A DNA stretch of 64,000 nucleotides from Pyrocephalus nanus (lineage: Eukaryota; Chordata; Aves; Passeriformes; Tyrannidae). Shown piece by piece: positions 13,070 to 24,974 of the stretch. Both the position numbers and the translations under genes were made by a program. The notes below the pieces were generated by a model. The model was given only the letters and a program-made list of their open reading frames with translations. It was not told the origin of the DNA and ran no database searches. The stretch's first letter is position 1, and the number at the start of each line of letters is the position of its first letter. The stretch lies in contig CM076279.1 in NCBI GenBank assembly GCA_038380795.1, positions 4,913,001-4,977,000 on the forward strand, in the 5' to 3' direction.

Positions 13070-13919
13070 GTGATCCTTCAAGAAACTACACCTTTGTGGG
13101 TGTTTAAAGGGAAGACACATTTCTGAGACGTGCTACAGGCAGATGAAAATCCCAGTTGCCTTTATTTTCCACCACAGCAGGTGCCACGGTGTGGAGTTAC
13201 TGAAAAATCATGGCTCAAGGTTGTCATGACAAAACTTCATCCACATTTCAGTCCTATTTTTTAAAGAAACAAATAAAATCTAAACATTGAGAATGAACTC
13301 TGAATCTGAGCTTTAAGACAGGCAAAGGGAAAAGGCTTTATGAGTTTTCATAGCATTTGTTACTAATGAAGTCTATGAACTCCCAAGCAGTTGGATTTGA
13401 ACTGATAAAAGTTCAGGGTCCAGTTCTCTCCGTGGCAATTCAGAGAACAGCACCACAGATTTACATATTCATTGCTAATGCAGAGAATCTTCATGGACTA
13501 AAGACCTGGATGCCCTGAATTCCCACCAAAGGCTGCTGTGTAGGGCAATCCCAACTCACACATCCTTCTCCCACACTCTGGGAATCCCAGGTACTACACC
13601 TCACACTTGCTGCCTGAATAGAACAAGCACGTGAGTTGGACTTGGAGCAAAAAAATGACTAGGCATGAGATTTGTGAAGTACATTTTCAGGTAGGACCAT
13701 TTGGGAACTCCTCATGCATTGAAAATAGGCACTGACTGGCTGCAGGCAAAGACTCAGGCACTCACTCCCCACCTACACACACAGGGTAATGTGGCCAATT
13801 AGTTTCAGATGGTTGTTTTGCAGCAAAGTCTACTTACAGATGGGAGCATATATCTGCTACCCTGGCTAGTGTGACTAAATTTGTGCCAGTGTTTGTATCT
13901 CTAGACATAATTCTTCCTC

Positions 13920-13944
13920 TTTTTTTTTTTTTTTTTTTTTTTTT
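13920..13944. repeat. 25-base T homopolymer
   Basis: An uninterrupted run of 25 T, the longest homopolymer in the window. On the minus strand it would be a poly(A) run, but no retroposon body was recognised to its left, where the 3' end of a minus-strand insertion would need its upstream sequence to lie on the right. It is treated as simple sequence. Confidence 0.95.
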
Positions 13945-15623
13945 ACAATTCTTTTTCATGTGTGTGCTTCTCTTTGATTAAAAGTATTGTAAAAGCTGTA
14001 CTGCATCATGTGTTGTTTTACTCACATGCCATTGGAGAGGTACAGTGAGTTAGAGGAAAATATTATTCTCTGATATATCAGTTGAAAATTGATTTAAAAT
14101 ATTGTTAACTAATTCATTTTCTGAACAACATTCAGACATGCATAGCTCCAGCAGTAGAAAACTGAACCTGGAAAATTATTCAAAAGCAGCTGTCTAAATT
14201 CACAGCAGTTGTAATACATAAGGAATATGTACAAAGACAGTAGTTTATTGGGGGTTTCAAACACTATATTTTTAACGATTTTTCAGCCCCCTGTTTTCCC
14301 TTAGCACAAATACTGTGTTGCATTAGCTGCCACATATTCCAAATATGATTACAGATGTTTTATTTTAAATTGGTAAGAGGCTGCTTAATGAATTACTACG
14401 AATATGCAGAGACACCTCTTCCCAATGACCCATGCTTTAATGGAAAGTCTGATTAGTCACCAAAAGGTGTTAAAACTCACTAAAGACAGGTGTAAGTGAC
14501 AAAAGTAAAGTTAATCAAGCAATGAACTCAGATTTATCATTTGAAATCCAAAATAAGCTGACTTTTGTATATTTATACCTAGGTTTCATAGCATAAAAAT
14601 GCTCAGAATATTTATTACCCCATCTTTTCTTTTTCCTCAGGGAGACAATAAAATCCTAAAGTATCAAGATTATAACAGGCAACAACAAAAAAATCCAAGT
14701 ATTAGTTTTCTGAAACAAAGGAGCTTTCTACAAAATTGAAAAATTCTGGAGGATATATCAATTTTGACAAATTTCATTTCAAGACAAAGCAATAAGACAG
14801 AAACATTTTGATTGTAAGAGTAAAATAAGTCCTCTGTGTCTCTAAATGACATCTCCATTTGCTTTTTATGCTATTTATTGCATGTCTTAATTTCAAAGCT
14901 AAAGGAGATGTTTCACTGTGAAACAATGTTTTTCAAAAGTGGCATTTTCTGATTTTGAGTGATGCTGACCAAATACTCTGTCACGTCCTACTACTCATCT
15001 GCCTGACTCTGCCTGTTGTCTCTTTTTTTGTACACTTTGAGGCTTCTGGGTACAGAAAAAAAGTGACTCATTTCTTCTTTTACACATGTAAAGTGCCTTT
15101 GAGGAAGGGCCAGAGCTGTGAAATGAGTAACTGCCCCTGTACAAATAAACAAGTGCACTTCTACTTTCCAAACTGTTTGTAAATCTTGGCAAGCAGGTTT
15201 TCTAAGGAACCTGTTTGCACAGCGCACTGTGATGGTATAAATATCAACTTAGTCCAGGAGAAAATCTAAAAATTCTCCCAGTACCACAGGACAAAGGCAG
15301 CACCTAAAGTGGGATGTTAGGTTTCAGAAAACCCATCATTATGTTGCTTCTGACCAGCCTTCTGCAAGAGGGATTCAGTGAGTTGTTCCACTCACTGCCT
15401 GCACTCCACAGGAGACTGATTTCTGAAGTACTCTGGGTTCTAGACCAGACTCCAAAGGGCCACACAACTTTTGGTAGGGAAACCTATGTCCCTGCTGTCC
15501 TGTTTTAATTTTTGCACCCTTTCTACCCCCTCTTCAGATAAGAATCTCATCCATTTACTCAATTTAACAGGATATGTTAAATATATTTAATACATTCTTT
15601 CGAGTGACAGATTTGCAAGATGG

Positions 15624-15661
15624 CTTTTCTTTTCTTTTCTTTTTTTTTTTTTTCCTCCCTT
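15624..15661. repeat. Polypyrimidine tract, TTTTC units then a T-run
   Basis: An unbroken run of pyrimidines about 37 bases long starts with three TTTTC units and continues into a T-run and CCTCCCT. Long homopyrimidine strands of this sort can form triplex DNA in principle; nothing further indicates a function. Confidence 0.85.
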
Positions 15662-18399
15662 GCTGTGGAATTAATTCTGTTTCTCTATGTCAGAGCCACA
15701 GCACTGGGAGAGTGTCTTAATGGGGTTTTAGAATGAACAGTGTTCATAAGCATCAAGCAGATTTGCACAAAAGGGAATATATGCCTCTTTTTTGTCAAAC
15801 CCTTGAAGTGTGCTGCTTCAGAATCTTAAGGGATGAGAGAGAGGAAAGGAAAGCCACAACTACTGTGAACTTTGATGATGCACATTTGGTACCACAGCTT
15901 CTCTCAACTTGGCTTGGCTTTAAAAGCTGCACATTTTTAGAGAGTTTTTGTTTTTTTTTTTTTCTCCCATACAGATCTGCATAGAGTTTCACTGCAACTG
16001 TTACAGAAAGTTTTAGATTGTCCTTATTGGATGTAATCCCAGATGAGAAAACAAAGTTGTACATTAAAAAGGATCTGATAAAATATTCCCCATGTCATGA
16101 AGGTAGCAGCAGTGTGCAATTGCTGGCTTCTGTTTCAAAAGCACACCATGAGCAGACTTATCAAAGCAGCCTCTTTGAGGGCTGGGGAAGATTATTCTGT
16201 GAGCATTTCAGGTGACCTGTTCCTGCAGAGTTACAGGAATTGCAGAAATTAGAGCAAGTGTATTAAGAGATGCCCTGCAGAATTGATAGTCAGTATAGAA
16301 AAACTACAGAGAGATAGTCTAATGTCATTAGTTCATCCAGCTAAAATTATTTTAATTTTAATAAAATACAACTCCAAATTCAGCAGCAGGTGAAGTGGTT
16401 GAAACCCCAGCTGTTACCCAGCTGTCATTCTTTCACCACTGCCCAGACCTTTTTTACAATCCAGGGGACACCCAGTTCCTTAGAAGTTCCTTAGAAGCTT
16501 CTGGAAAACTCAAAAACTTAATTATGGACCCAAACCGGCCACAGACATTATCCATTATCCACATGTGGTATCAGACAACATGCTGTCAAATCCAGCTTGG
16601 CTGTGGGCAGGCACTAAACACCTCAGTGCTGTAATGCCATTCCTCTGCTGTGCATTTGATTTGTGTGGATCTACAAGGCAATTTACGTCTTCCAAAATCT
16701 TAATAATAACCAGCACCTTTGGGAACAGCAATCCCAAAGCTGCACAGGCCGAGCTGAGAGAATGAACCTTTGCTAACTCTGGAAAAACATTTGTGGTGGG
16801 GAAACAAAGTACCTAAAGGAGTGCAGAGCCCAGTCAGGTCCCCACCTGACTGACACATTCCTAAATTCTGCAGTCACCTCTTGATAGTCTCAGTTCCTGG
16901 AGGACTCCATTATGAGAAACTCAGTGAGAAAAAGGATGGCAGGATCACTCTGTCACACACAGCTAACACGTTAACTGCTTTCTTTCCCAAAAACGATTTC
17001 ATGGTTTTTTCCTTACTCATTTGATTAAAATAGTCATATTGATCAGAACAGAGCATTAACCACCAGCTGGTCTCAACAGGAACAATTATCTTTTGAAAAC
17101 AACACTGACATTACGGCTTTGCACAACTGTCTGTCTGTCCTTGGTGTGTTTAACAAATGCTTATTCAGACTGATACTGACTTTATATTTCTGCTTTACTG
17201 CCGCTTTTGATTTGACAGTTGCTGGCAATTCTGCTGCTGGTTTATTTATCTGTTGTACCCCTGCTGTTTTTCCAAAAGCACTGCTTCCACGGCGTTCCAG
17301 GCTGTTCAACATAACCTGCCTCAATCAACTTTCCTATTTTCTTGTCTTCCTTTCAATAGTCCTAAAGTCCAAGGCACCCATTTTTCAACTCACAACATTC
17401 TTTCCAAGGGTAATATATATTATTTTTAAAGAACATTACCCTGCTTCATGTGTACAGGAGAGCCAGGGAGGGACAGGAGCCCACGGTGCAGCCACTGCCC
17501 TTGCTCAGAGGAGGGGCAGAAGCAGCTCATGTGTGAGGACATTTGTTTCCCTCTTCTACACTCTCTTGTCTCTGCAGCCATTGATATTCAGAGAAGGGAA
17601 TACCAAAAATTCTGCCACTTAGAAACCCAAGCAAAGCAAGCAAACCCCAACCCAATCAGATATTTATAGCAGGACTGTGGCATCTCATCTCTGCAGTGCC
17701 TTCATTCTCTCCTACATATCCCAAAGCTGTTCAGAAGAACCACAGGATAACAACAATATGGCTGCTCATGAGTTTCCACTAAAACAATTGGAAAAAAAAA
17801 AATTAGATTTTCACTGTAATCCATTACAGTAATTTCAGCATTATAGTAATTAAAATTGTACTATTTAGCTTGCACAAACAAAAGTTGCAGACTATCAGGG
17901 ACTATTATCCCACAACAATATCCATTCATCTGAGACCAGTTTCTTTTTCCTGTTGTTTTTTACAAGACCAATATTTGTTTTCCCAGCAAATGAGTAACAG
18001 TTATACAGACAATAATTTCTACACTTGTAAGCTTTGACCTAATTCCTATTAAGTCCATAAGATTTAAGAACAAGTTTAGGTCAAAGACCAAAACAGGCAT
18101 CCATGTGCTCGAGGTCCTGTGAGAACACAATTCCCAGTCTGTATATAAAGAAGTGGGGTTTTTTGGTACCCTGGGATTCAAAGCTTTGATTCTGTGTTAA
18201 CAGAATGTGGCACAGTGATATTCAGGACTGAATAAGGACAAAATTCTTCTTTACAATTGCATTCAGTCTCTGTGTTTTGCTGTCTTGATCTTCCCTACAT
18301 CCAGGGACACTTTGGGCTTGCTTGGGCTAAGTAAAATAATGAGAAAACAATACTTTAACCTATTTTCAATATTCTGATACCACACTTGTTTTCAAGTTT

Positions 18400-18487
18400 A
18401 GAATCACAGAATCATCAAGATTTGGAAAGATCTCCAAGATCATCAAGTCCAACCTTGGACCAAATATCACCTTGTAAACCAAACCCT
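18400..18487 (-). mobile_element. CR1 LINE 3' fragment (truncated, diverged)
   Basis: Read on the minus strand, this matches the 3' end of an avian CR1 non-LTR retrotransposon. On the plus strand one sees a CACAGAAT unit, the complement of the ATTCTRTG tail octamer, then the characteristic GGAAAGAYCTCCAAGATCATCAAG-type block with CAAGTCCAACCTT, and then CACCTTGTNAACCAAACC. The match fades after about 18487, so only the last 90 bp of the element remain. CR1 copies are typically 5'-truncated like this. It is a dead copy with no coding part. The subfamily cannot be named without a library search. Confidence 0.85.
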
Positions 18488-19764
18488 TAAACTTTACTCT
18501 GAGACAGAAATGGCACATCAAAAATAACCAGTCCCCAAAGTCCAGGGTGTCCTCAGCTGCCATTTGGTTTGTTCCCCAAACCTGGATCCCTTTCTCTGCC
18601 TCAGGGCAGCAGGACACACACCCACTGCTCCAGCCCCTTCCACACTGTCAGCTGAAACAGCCACCAGGGGATGCATTTTTAATACAGACCCAATTCTTTC
18701 TGTTCCCCACAGCCAGGCCTTGAAAGCTCCAGCTTTATCATCCTTAATGGCTGTTGACAGTTCCATCAGCTGAACCTTAGGACCACATACTTCATATGCA
18801 CTGGGTATGTTTGCCACCAAATCCTACAGCTGATTATGTCCCATTTATCTGATTTACATGCATTGGCTCTAATTATATAATTACACCTAAACACAGCTAT
18901 TGCCCAAAGGATAATCTGCCCTAAGCTATTACAGAGAAAACAAAGACCATCATAAAACTGATCTGCTCTGGCTTGTGCTGGTTTAGAAATTAGGGACTGA
19001 AATCTGCTTAGAGAGGAATTGAAAGAAGCAGCAATGAGAGTTTTTCTGTGGCCCAATGGGCTTCAGTTCCAGACTTTGTGTTTTCACTGCATGCACGTGA
19101 TAGAGCCATGGCACAACTGCAGAATGCCCAGCCCTTGGCAGTAAGGCAAAAATACTGATTTCCGCCAGTTGCTGATGCTCCCCCCAGCACCATCCTTGTA
19201 TCCACAGTGATCAGAATGACCCAGTTTCCACATTCCCAGATTTGGACCTTAGAGTTCAGAAGTTCCCATTTTACCACTGTTTGAAATTTCAGACAACCAT
19301 ATGAAAAATCTATTCAACCCTCCTAGAATTATGTGACTTTTTTTTTCCCTTTCTAAAGCAAAAAGTAAAAATATTTCAAAATAATGAAAGGGTGGACAAC
19401 TGCTCCCCTTAGCACCTTTTAAAGAACTCTTTAATCTGCACATGAACAGGAGTAGAATATTCACAACCAAAATGGTTCTACTTGACCCATGTGCTCCTCC
19501 TTCTAGAACTTGCTGAAAGGCAGCCTCAGCCTCTTGCCTTTAATGACACAAATCTCCATCCACAAGACACTAATTTTCCAGCAAGAAGACATAGTGATGT
19601 TAAAGAGGTGCTACTCAACCCTGGTATTCTATAATGCTTAATCAAAATCACTGAAATCAAGAAGAAAAAAAGCTCTATAAACTTTCTTGGTCTTTGGATC
19701 TATCACTTACTTGATGAAGTATCAAATCTGATGAAAATAAATGAACATTTTGTTATGTGGCTGA

Positions 19765-19796
19765 TTTTTTCTTTCTTTTCTTTTTTTTTTTCTTTT
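19765..19796. repeat. Polypyrimidine tract (T with scattered C)
   Basis: About 32 bases made only of T and C, including a 10- to 12-base T core. It is not followed by a close AG dinucleotide, so it does not look like a splice acceptor. Confidence 0.85.
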
Positions 19797-22451
19797 GCTC
19801 TCTCAAAACCACACACATCTGACATTTCTATTAGGCTGCCGAATATTTGTGAAGTCAGAAGCATCAATTTTTCAGACCTGACAGTTCAGTATATGATATT
19901 TTTCAGTGTAAACAAATAGAAAATATTTTTATTGCCTCTTTATCCAGGCACCTCAAATGCCACTCTGGTTCCAATAATTTATCAGATACAGACTCTGGGA
20001 AGAGTGTTTGTCTGAGATCCAGAGTCTGACAATGAAAGCAGGATGCTCAGTTCCTCATTTCATGCCTACCAGGATTTCTGTGCAGAGACATATTGCTGAT
20101 AAAAATCAAAATGTAGCCACTTTTCTCTTCAATCAATCCTGACTTGAGTAAAACCTTCATTGCAATAATTTGCAAACATTTACTGCTAATTTGTTTGTTC
20201 ACAAGATCACATGAAGGCAGAAATGGGGATTTCAGGGTGATTCACCCACATGGGCAAGGTTTTGTTTGTTTAGCTTTGTAATGAACCCACCAAAACTCAT
20301 AAGCTGCAGATGAGCCTAATTAAAGCCAATGGAGCAAAGAGATTAAGCCCTTCAGTGTGCTATCTTTGTGGCTTACAAAGCTTGAATAAATCAAATCATT
20401 AAACATTAATTTGCCTGAGATTATGCAATACTGGTATGGAAATACTTGGGCCTCACCTCATTCCATCTGTGTATTGGGTTTGTCAATCCCCCTACAGCAC
20501 ACTTTTACAGAACCTCCTTTTTACACCTCCTCTCACTGCTGTAAAAACCGCACAAAACAAAGTCCAAACTTCCAGAGGAAATGTGGAGGCAGAGGATGGC
20601 ACTGCAGGGATTCAGCCTCCCTGAATCTCCAGTGTCCTCTGCAGAGCATCAGCACAGAAATGCCAGTAACATCTCATTTGAGGCTCATGTATTAAAACCT
20701 TTATTTTAGAAGGCATTTCGGTAATTTTCAGATCATTTGAAAACAAGAGCGTTATAGTTGTCATTATTGGTTCTTCCTGTGGCCTCCACCCAAACAGGGT
20801 GATCAGAGCTTGAGCCAGGGGCAGTTTATTCCCCACAGAGGCTGGAGGTTACTCTACCTGCCCTCACACATGATGTGTACACCTTGTGCACAGTCATTTT
20901 TCATGGCTACAAGCCATGCTGGAGCATTTGGTCCTTGGCTTTGCCAGTGCTGTGCCTCCTGTCGTGCCTCACAGTGGTTATTTCAGTGCAAACACAGACA
21001 ACCTTCACCTTTTGCTGTGCTCTGATGTGAGCAGGGATCTCCTCCTCGCCCACAACAGCAAAATTCCAGCACGTTCAGTCCTGCCTGGGATCAGCAGTCC
21101 ATGGGGAATGCTGCAAAGACTCTCCATGAGCTACAGCCTTCCCAGGAGCAGTCTGTGTGCAAGAACTGCAGTGACAGCCTGTTTCTGGTCCACAAGACCA
21201 CACCTTACACTCCAGCATTTCCATGACAACGGTTCCTTCCAAACCAGCTCCTGGATTTCAACCTTGGACATTCTGCCAGACATCAGCTGGGATAAATGCA
21301 ATACAAACTGGGATACCCCCCAGTGACCTAGCCATTCAACATGTGACACCTACATGCTGCCAATATCTTGTATCCTGGCAAAAAGGATTACAGTTTACTC
21401 CCATTCTTTGTTAAAACTCATCCACCTTGCTCTGAGCTGGATTAATTTTCTCTAGGTTTTGGCTGTGTGCAAGTATCTCCCCCCATTTCCCTTTGCTGTT
21501 ATTCGTTCAGGTTTCTGCAATGAGAGAAAGGAGCAGCCAATTTCACCGTGGTTCATTTCTAACCTTTTAAAATGTTCCTGTTTAAAGTATTTATAGACTT
21601 TTATAGTTGCCAGCAACATTCCGAGTGAGACTAAGAAGTGTTATTTCTTCTTCTGAGGAAGTTACTGAGCCTGGGAGCCCCAAAATTCATTTCATTACTG
21701 AGCATGTTGACAAAATTACTTCAAAATTTCCCCAGTGGTTTTGAGCAAAATTAACTGTATTTTATATGACAAAAACATATTGTGTTTGCAAACTTCGTAC
21801 CCAAAATATCACTCAGTGATGAGATAAAAACTCTGCACTGTCACATCAAATCAACGGAGTCTCCAGAAGATTAGTTACTTTATATCACACCTTGAAAGTT
21901 AATATTTCCACATTTAGGCCTCAAAATCATATTTGCTAAACACAGTTGGGTATTTTTATGTGCTGCTTTAAGAGACCAACACAAGTACTACTGATTTCTG
22001 CATTGTTGTTGAATTCTGACTTGTGTGTGAATGGTCACCTATCAGATACCATAAAAAGCCTAAGACCATGGTGTTATAACTGAATGCAAGCACTGTTCTG
22101 ATGTTTAACTAACCAGAAATATCCCCATCTACTTCCCTGAAAACTACATTAAGAATCTGGGGAAAAACTGTCCTTACTGCAGAGCCTCAGTGTTAGCCAT
22201 TCTTACTCCTGTGCATTCAGTGCATCCACTGGCACTCACTAAATCATTTCTTCCCCTTCCCAGACCCCAACCAGCTCTCAGTGCTGAGGGTTTTGTCACA
22301 TTATTCCCCCCCAGGTAACACCATCTCCTTTCTGTGTCCATTGACCTGCCTGATCAGGTCTCCCCTGTCCCAGGGCATCGGGGCTGCCTTGTCAAAAGAG
22401 ATTTCTGCAGCTCCTCGTTCCCTTTGCAAAGGATTTTAGAGACACAGATTT

Positions 22452-22485
22452 TAGTAGAAGACAGGGAGGAGCCTGTCTTCTACTA
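22452..22485. other. Perfect 14-bp inverted repeat with 6-nt loop
   Basis: The arms 22452-22465 and 22472-22485 (TAGTAGAAGACAGG and CCTGTCTTCTACTA) are exactly complementary around GAGGAG. The stem does not extend well on either side, so it is too short for an ordinary microRNA precursor, which needs a stem of roughly 30 bp. It may be a small inverted duplication. Confidence 0.9.
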
Positions 22486-24960
22486 TCTATCTTTAACCTT
22501 TGCAGGTGAAAAAACAACAAATTTCAATGATCCAGGTGTTGGTCAAGAAGCAGATGTGGCATTTCACCAGCACAGGTAATTCTCAGTTACAACAAGCAGT
22601 GACTTCCTTCATATACAATAAAAGACAATGTCCTTAATATCCTTATTGTTATTTCCATCTTCTAGTGTAAGTAGTTCCAGCAAAAAGGAATTGCATTATA
22701 GCAAAAGAACTGGTTCAAAATATTAAAATAGTTTCTGTTTGTGCAGGGTCTTTCATCCCAGAACTAAGAGCCTTTTTTTCAGATATGAGTTAACTCTCAC
22801 AATACTCTTCTGAGACAAAAATTATTGTTAGTTGGTTCTACCAATATCCTGGATGTGACTGCAGAGATCCTCTTTTTATATATTCTCTATTTTTCTGTAG
22901 TTTTTCACTTAATTGGAAAATAGCACTGGGGATGCTCCAACCACACAGAGAACATATTATACTGTTTTCCTTTTTTAAGCAATCTAACATTCATTGCACA
23001 TAACTTCTGTTTGTTTGCTGTAAAGAACTTGTTTCCTTAAATTAATGAATATGTAAAATTACCCATAAAAGGATCTTAATTTTTAGCTGCATATTTGGGC
23101 TTTACTGCATGGAGACTCTAAGAAATCCCCTAATTCATGCTACAGGGACATTCCTGTAAGGACTAGTTGGGAATCTCCTGGGATGGGCTGAGCTTTCTCA
23201 CCCCTTTTTAACTAAAATGAAATTGTAGCAGTAGGGGCTTCACAGAAGCTTCGAACTATCAAAACTCTTACATGTAGAGAAGTGCTTTGTTAAAGAAAGT
23301 TGAATCATTTACATGTTTAAATCTCAGGGTATGCACATGTACTGAACACAGGGAAAGGGCAATTAGCCCAGAGCTGACAACATTCCCATTGATTTAAGTC
23401 ATGCTAGGCTTTCTTTCAGTGACCTCCTATTCTTCCTGGGGAATTCCTTCTCCCTTCTTCCCAGGTTTTAATTTAATTGTATTCTGTTAGTGCCAGTTGA
23501 ATTTTCCCCTTGGTTCTCCTCTGCTTTGTCACAATTCATGAAAAAAAAAAAATCCCCAAACCCACAGAGAGTCACTGAGTCCGTGAGGTTGTGACTCCCT
23601 GGAGATGATGCTGAGCCTTCCTGTGCTGCCCCTGGCTGCTTCACTGTGCTTGTGTCACTGCACAGTTGGAAGATCAGTGATGAAAACACAGTTTTGACCA
23701 GCACAGACATCCCATTTGGCTTGGTGGGGCCTAACTCTGTGCTGTGGGATGCCCCACCTTTGGCAAGTAGCAATAGCACCCTTCACCCCACTGATTTATA
23801 GGGGCTGGTCACACTCCTGGGGGCGAGAATTCACATCCAGACTAAGGAAATGTGTGGAAGAGTCTTGAAAAGAGCAGCAGAAGGTGAGTGTAGTAGAAAT
23901 CTTTCAGAGTCTAGCATAGAGGCAGTTCAGACTGTCATTTACAGGCTGTTCATCCACATTCCCATGCATATTCATAACACCAAAGATCATTAACACTTAA
24001 TCTCTTCAGATGACTAAGGAGCTTCCCAGAATCCCAACTCTCCTCCAGATGATGCCTCAGGCAAAGCTATTTACAACCTAAAGATGCAGTTTTGGTACCT
24101 GAATGCTGTGTCCTACCTGCTGTGTCTCCCAGATTTGGGTTCCTGGGAGCTCTCCTGCTCATCACTGATGTGATTGTACAGATAACCTCAGCTAAACAGC
24201 CATACCTAGTTCCAGGGACATGGCAGAGCAGTGCTCAGTCCTATCCCCATCCTGTTCCATGCATCAGGATTTCCATACTGATATTCTTGCTGGTCTCATG
24301 TTGCAGTGATTGCTTTTTATGAGAAAACGAATCTTGTCCATGAGATTTTTTTTTTTTTTAAATTCCTTATTCAAAGATGTAATGGCAACTTGTTTCTATC
24401 AGTATTATTTCCTACCATCTCTGATTAGGAAAAAAAATGAGTGTACCCTCACAGCAGATACTTTTCTAAACGTAGGATCACAATTTAATTAACCACTCTG
24501 CTAACACATTCTGAGCTGAAACTAAAAGTGGTGCAGATTAATGATTCTGTATTCACCGCTCTGGGAATTTCTTATGCCCTGCTGGTTTTAACTTCAAGTT
24601 TGTTATTTAAAAACCTTAATCAGGAATTTGTATGGCACCTGATTAAGACTTTATTTAAATTGCCGTGCAGTAAATTCCATCTGAAAAGGACATGGCCACA
24701 CATCTCATGCACTTAACCCAAGGTTTGGAATCAAATAAGAGCTGAAATGTCAACAACCACACCTGGAATCAGAATCAAACCTATACTAAGTCAAATTTTC
24801 CTGCTACCATTTACAACAGTTAAGCCTGGACTAACTCCCCTGAAGCTGCTCCAAATTAAAAGCTGTGCAAGTGAGAGCAGCATTCAATCTTTTGGTCATT
24901 CTATGAAGTATGACAAACACTCATCCTGCTGTGAAAATAAAAGGAGAAATTAAAACACAT

Positions 24961-24974
24961 CTCTCTCTCTCTCT
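24961..24974. repeat. (CT)7 microsatellite
   Basis: Seven CT units, uninterrupted, in otherwise unique sequence. Confidence 0.9.

Larger units (their letters stand above)
13070..18399. other. Gene-free unique sequence with T-rich tracts
   Basis: No gene is supportable. The stretch contains a 25-base T-run, a TTTTC-type pyrimidine tract and a T-run ending in an acceptor-like CAG near 15974. It also has an 11-bp tandem duplication at 16475-16497. The longest open frame, 17119-17622 plus, encodes a hydrophobic start but has no recognisable domain, and other frames overlap it. Confidence 0.7.

Noticed and set aside
13448..13460. CAGCACCACAGA as an RE1/NRSF site
   Set aside because: Only the left half-site fits; the right half is absent.
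15733..15755. GAACAGTGTTC as a steroid-receptor element
   Set aside because: The half-sites are separated by one base rather than the required three.
17119..17622. 167-codon plus-strand frame with hydrophobic segments
   Set aside because: T-rich DNA gives Phe/Leu-rich frames by composition; no domain or conserved motif is visible.
18661..18675. CCACCAGGGGATG as a CTCF core
   Set aside because: The last core positions (GGC) are replaced by GAT; too weak to call.
20800..21420. GC-richer patch with overlapping frames up to 146 codons, considered as an LTR or gene remnant
   Set aside because: No LTR ends, primer-binding site, polypurine tract or retroviral protein motif could be identified.
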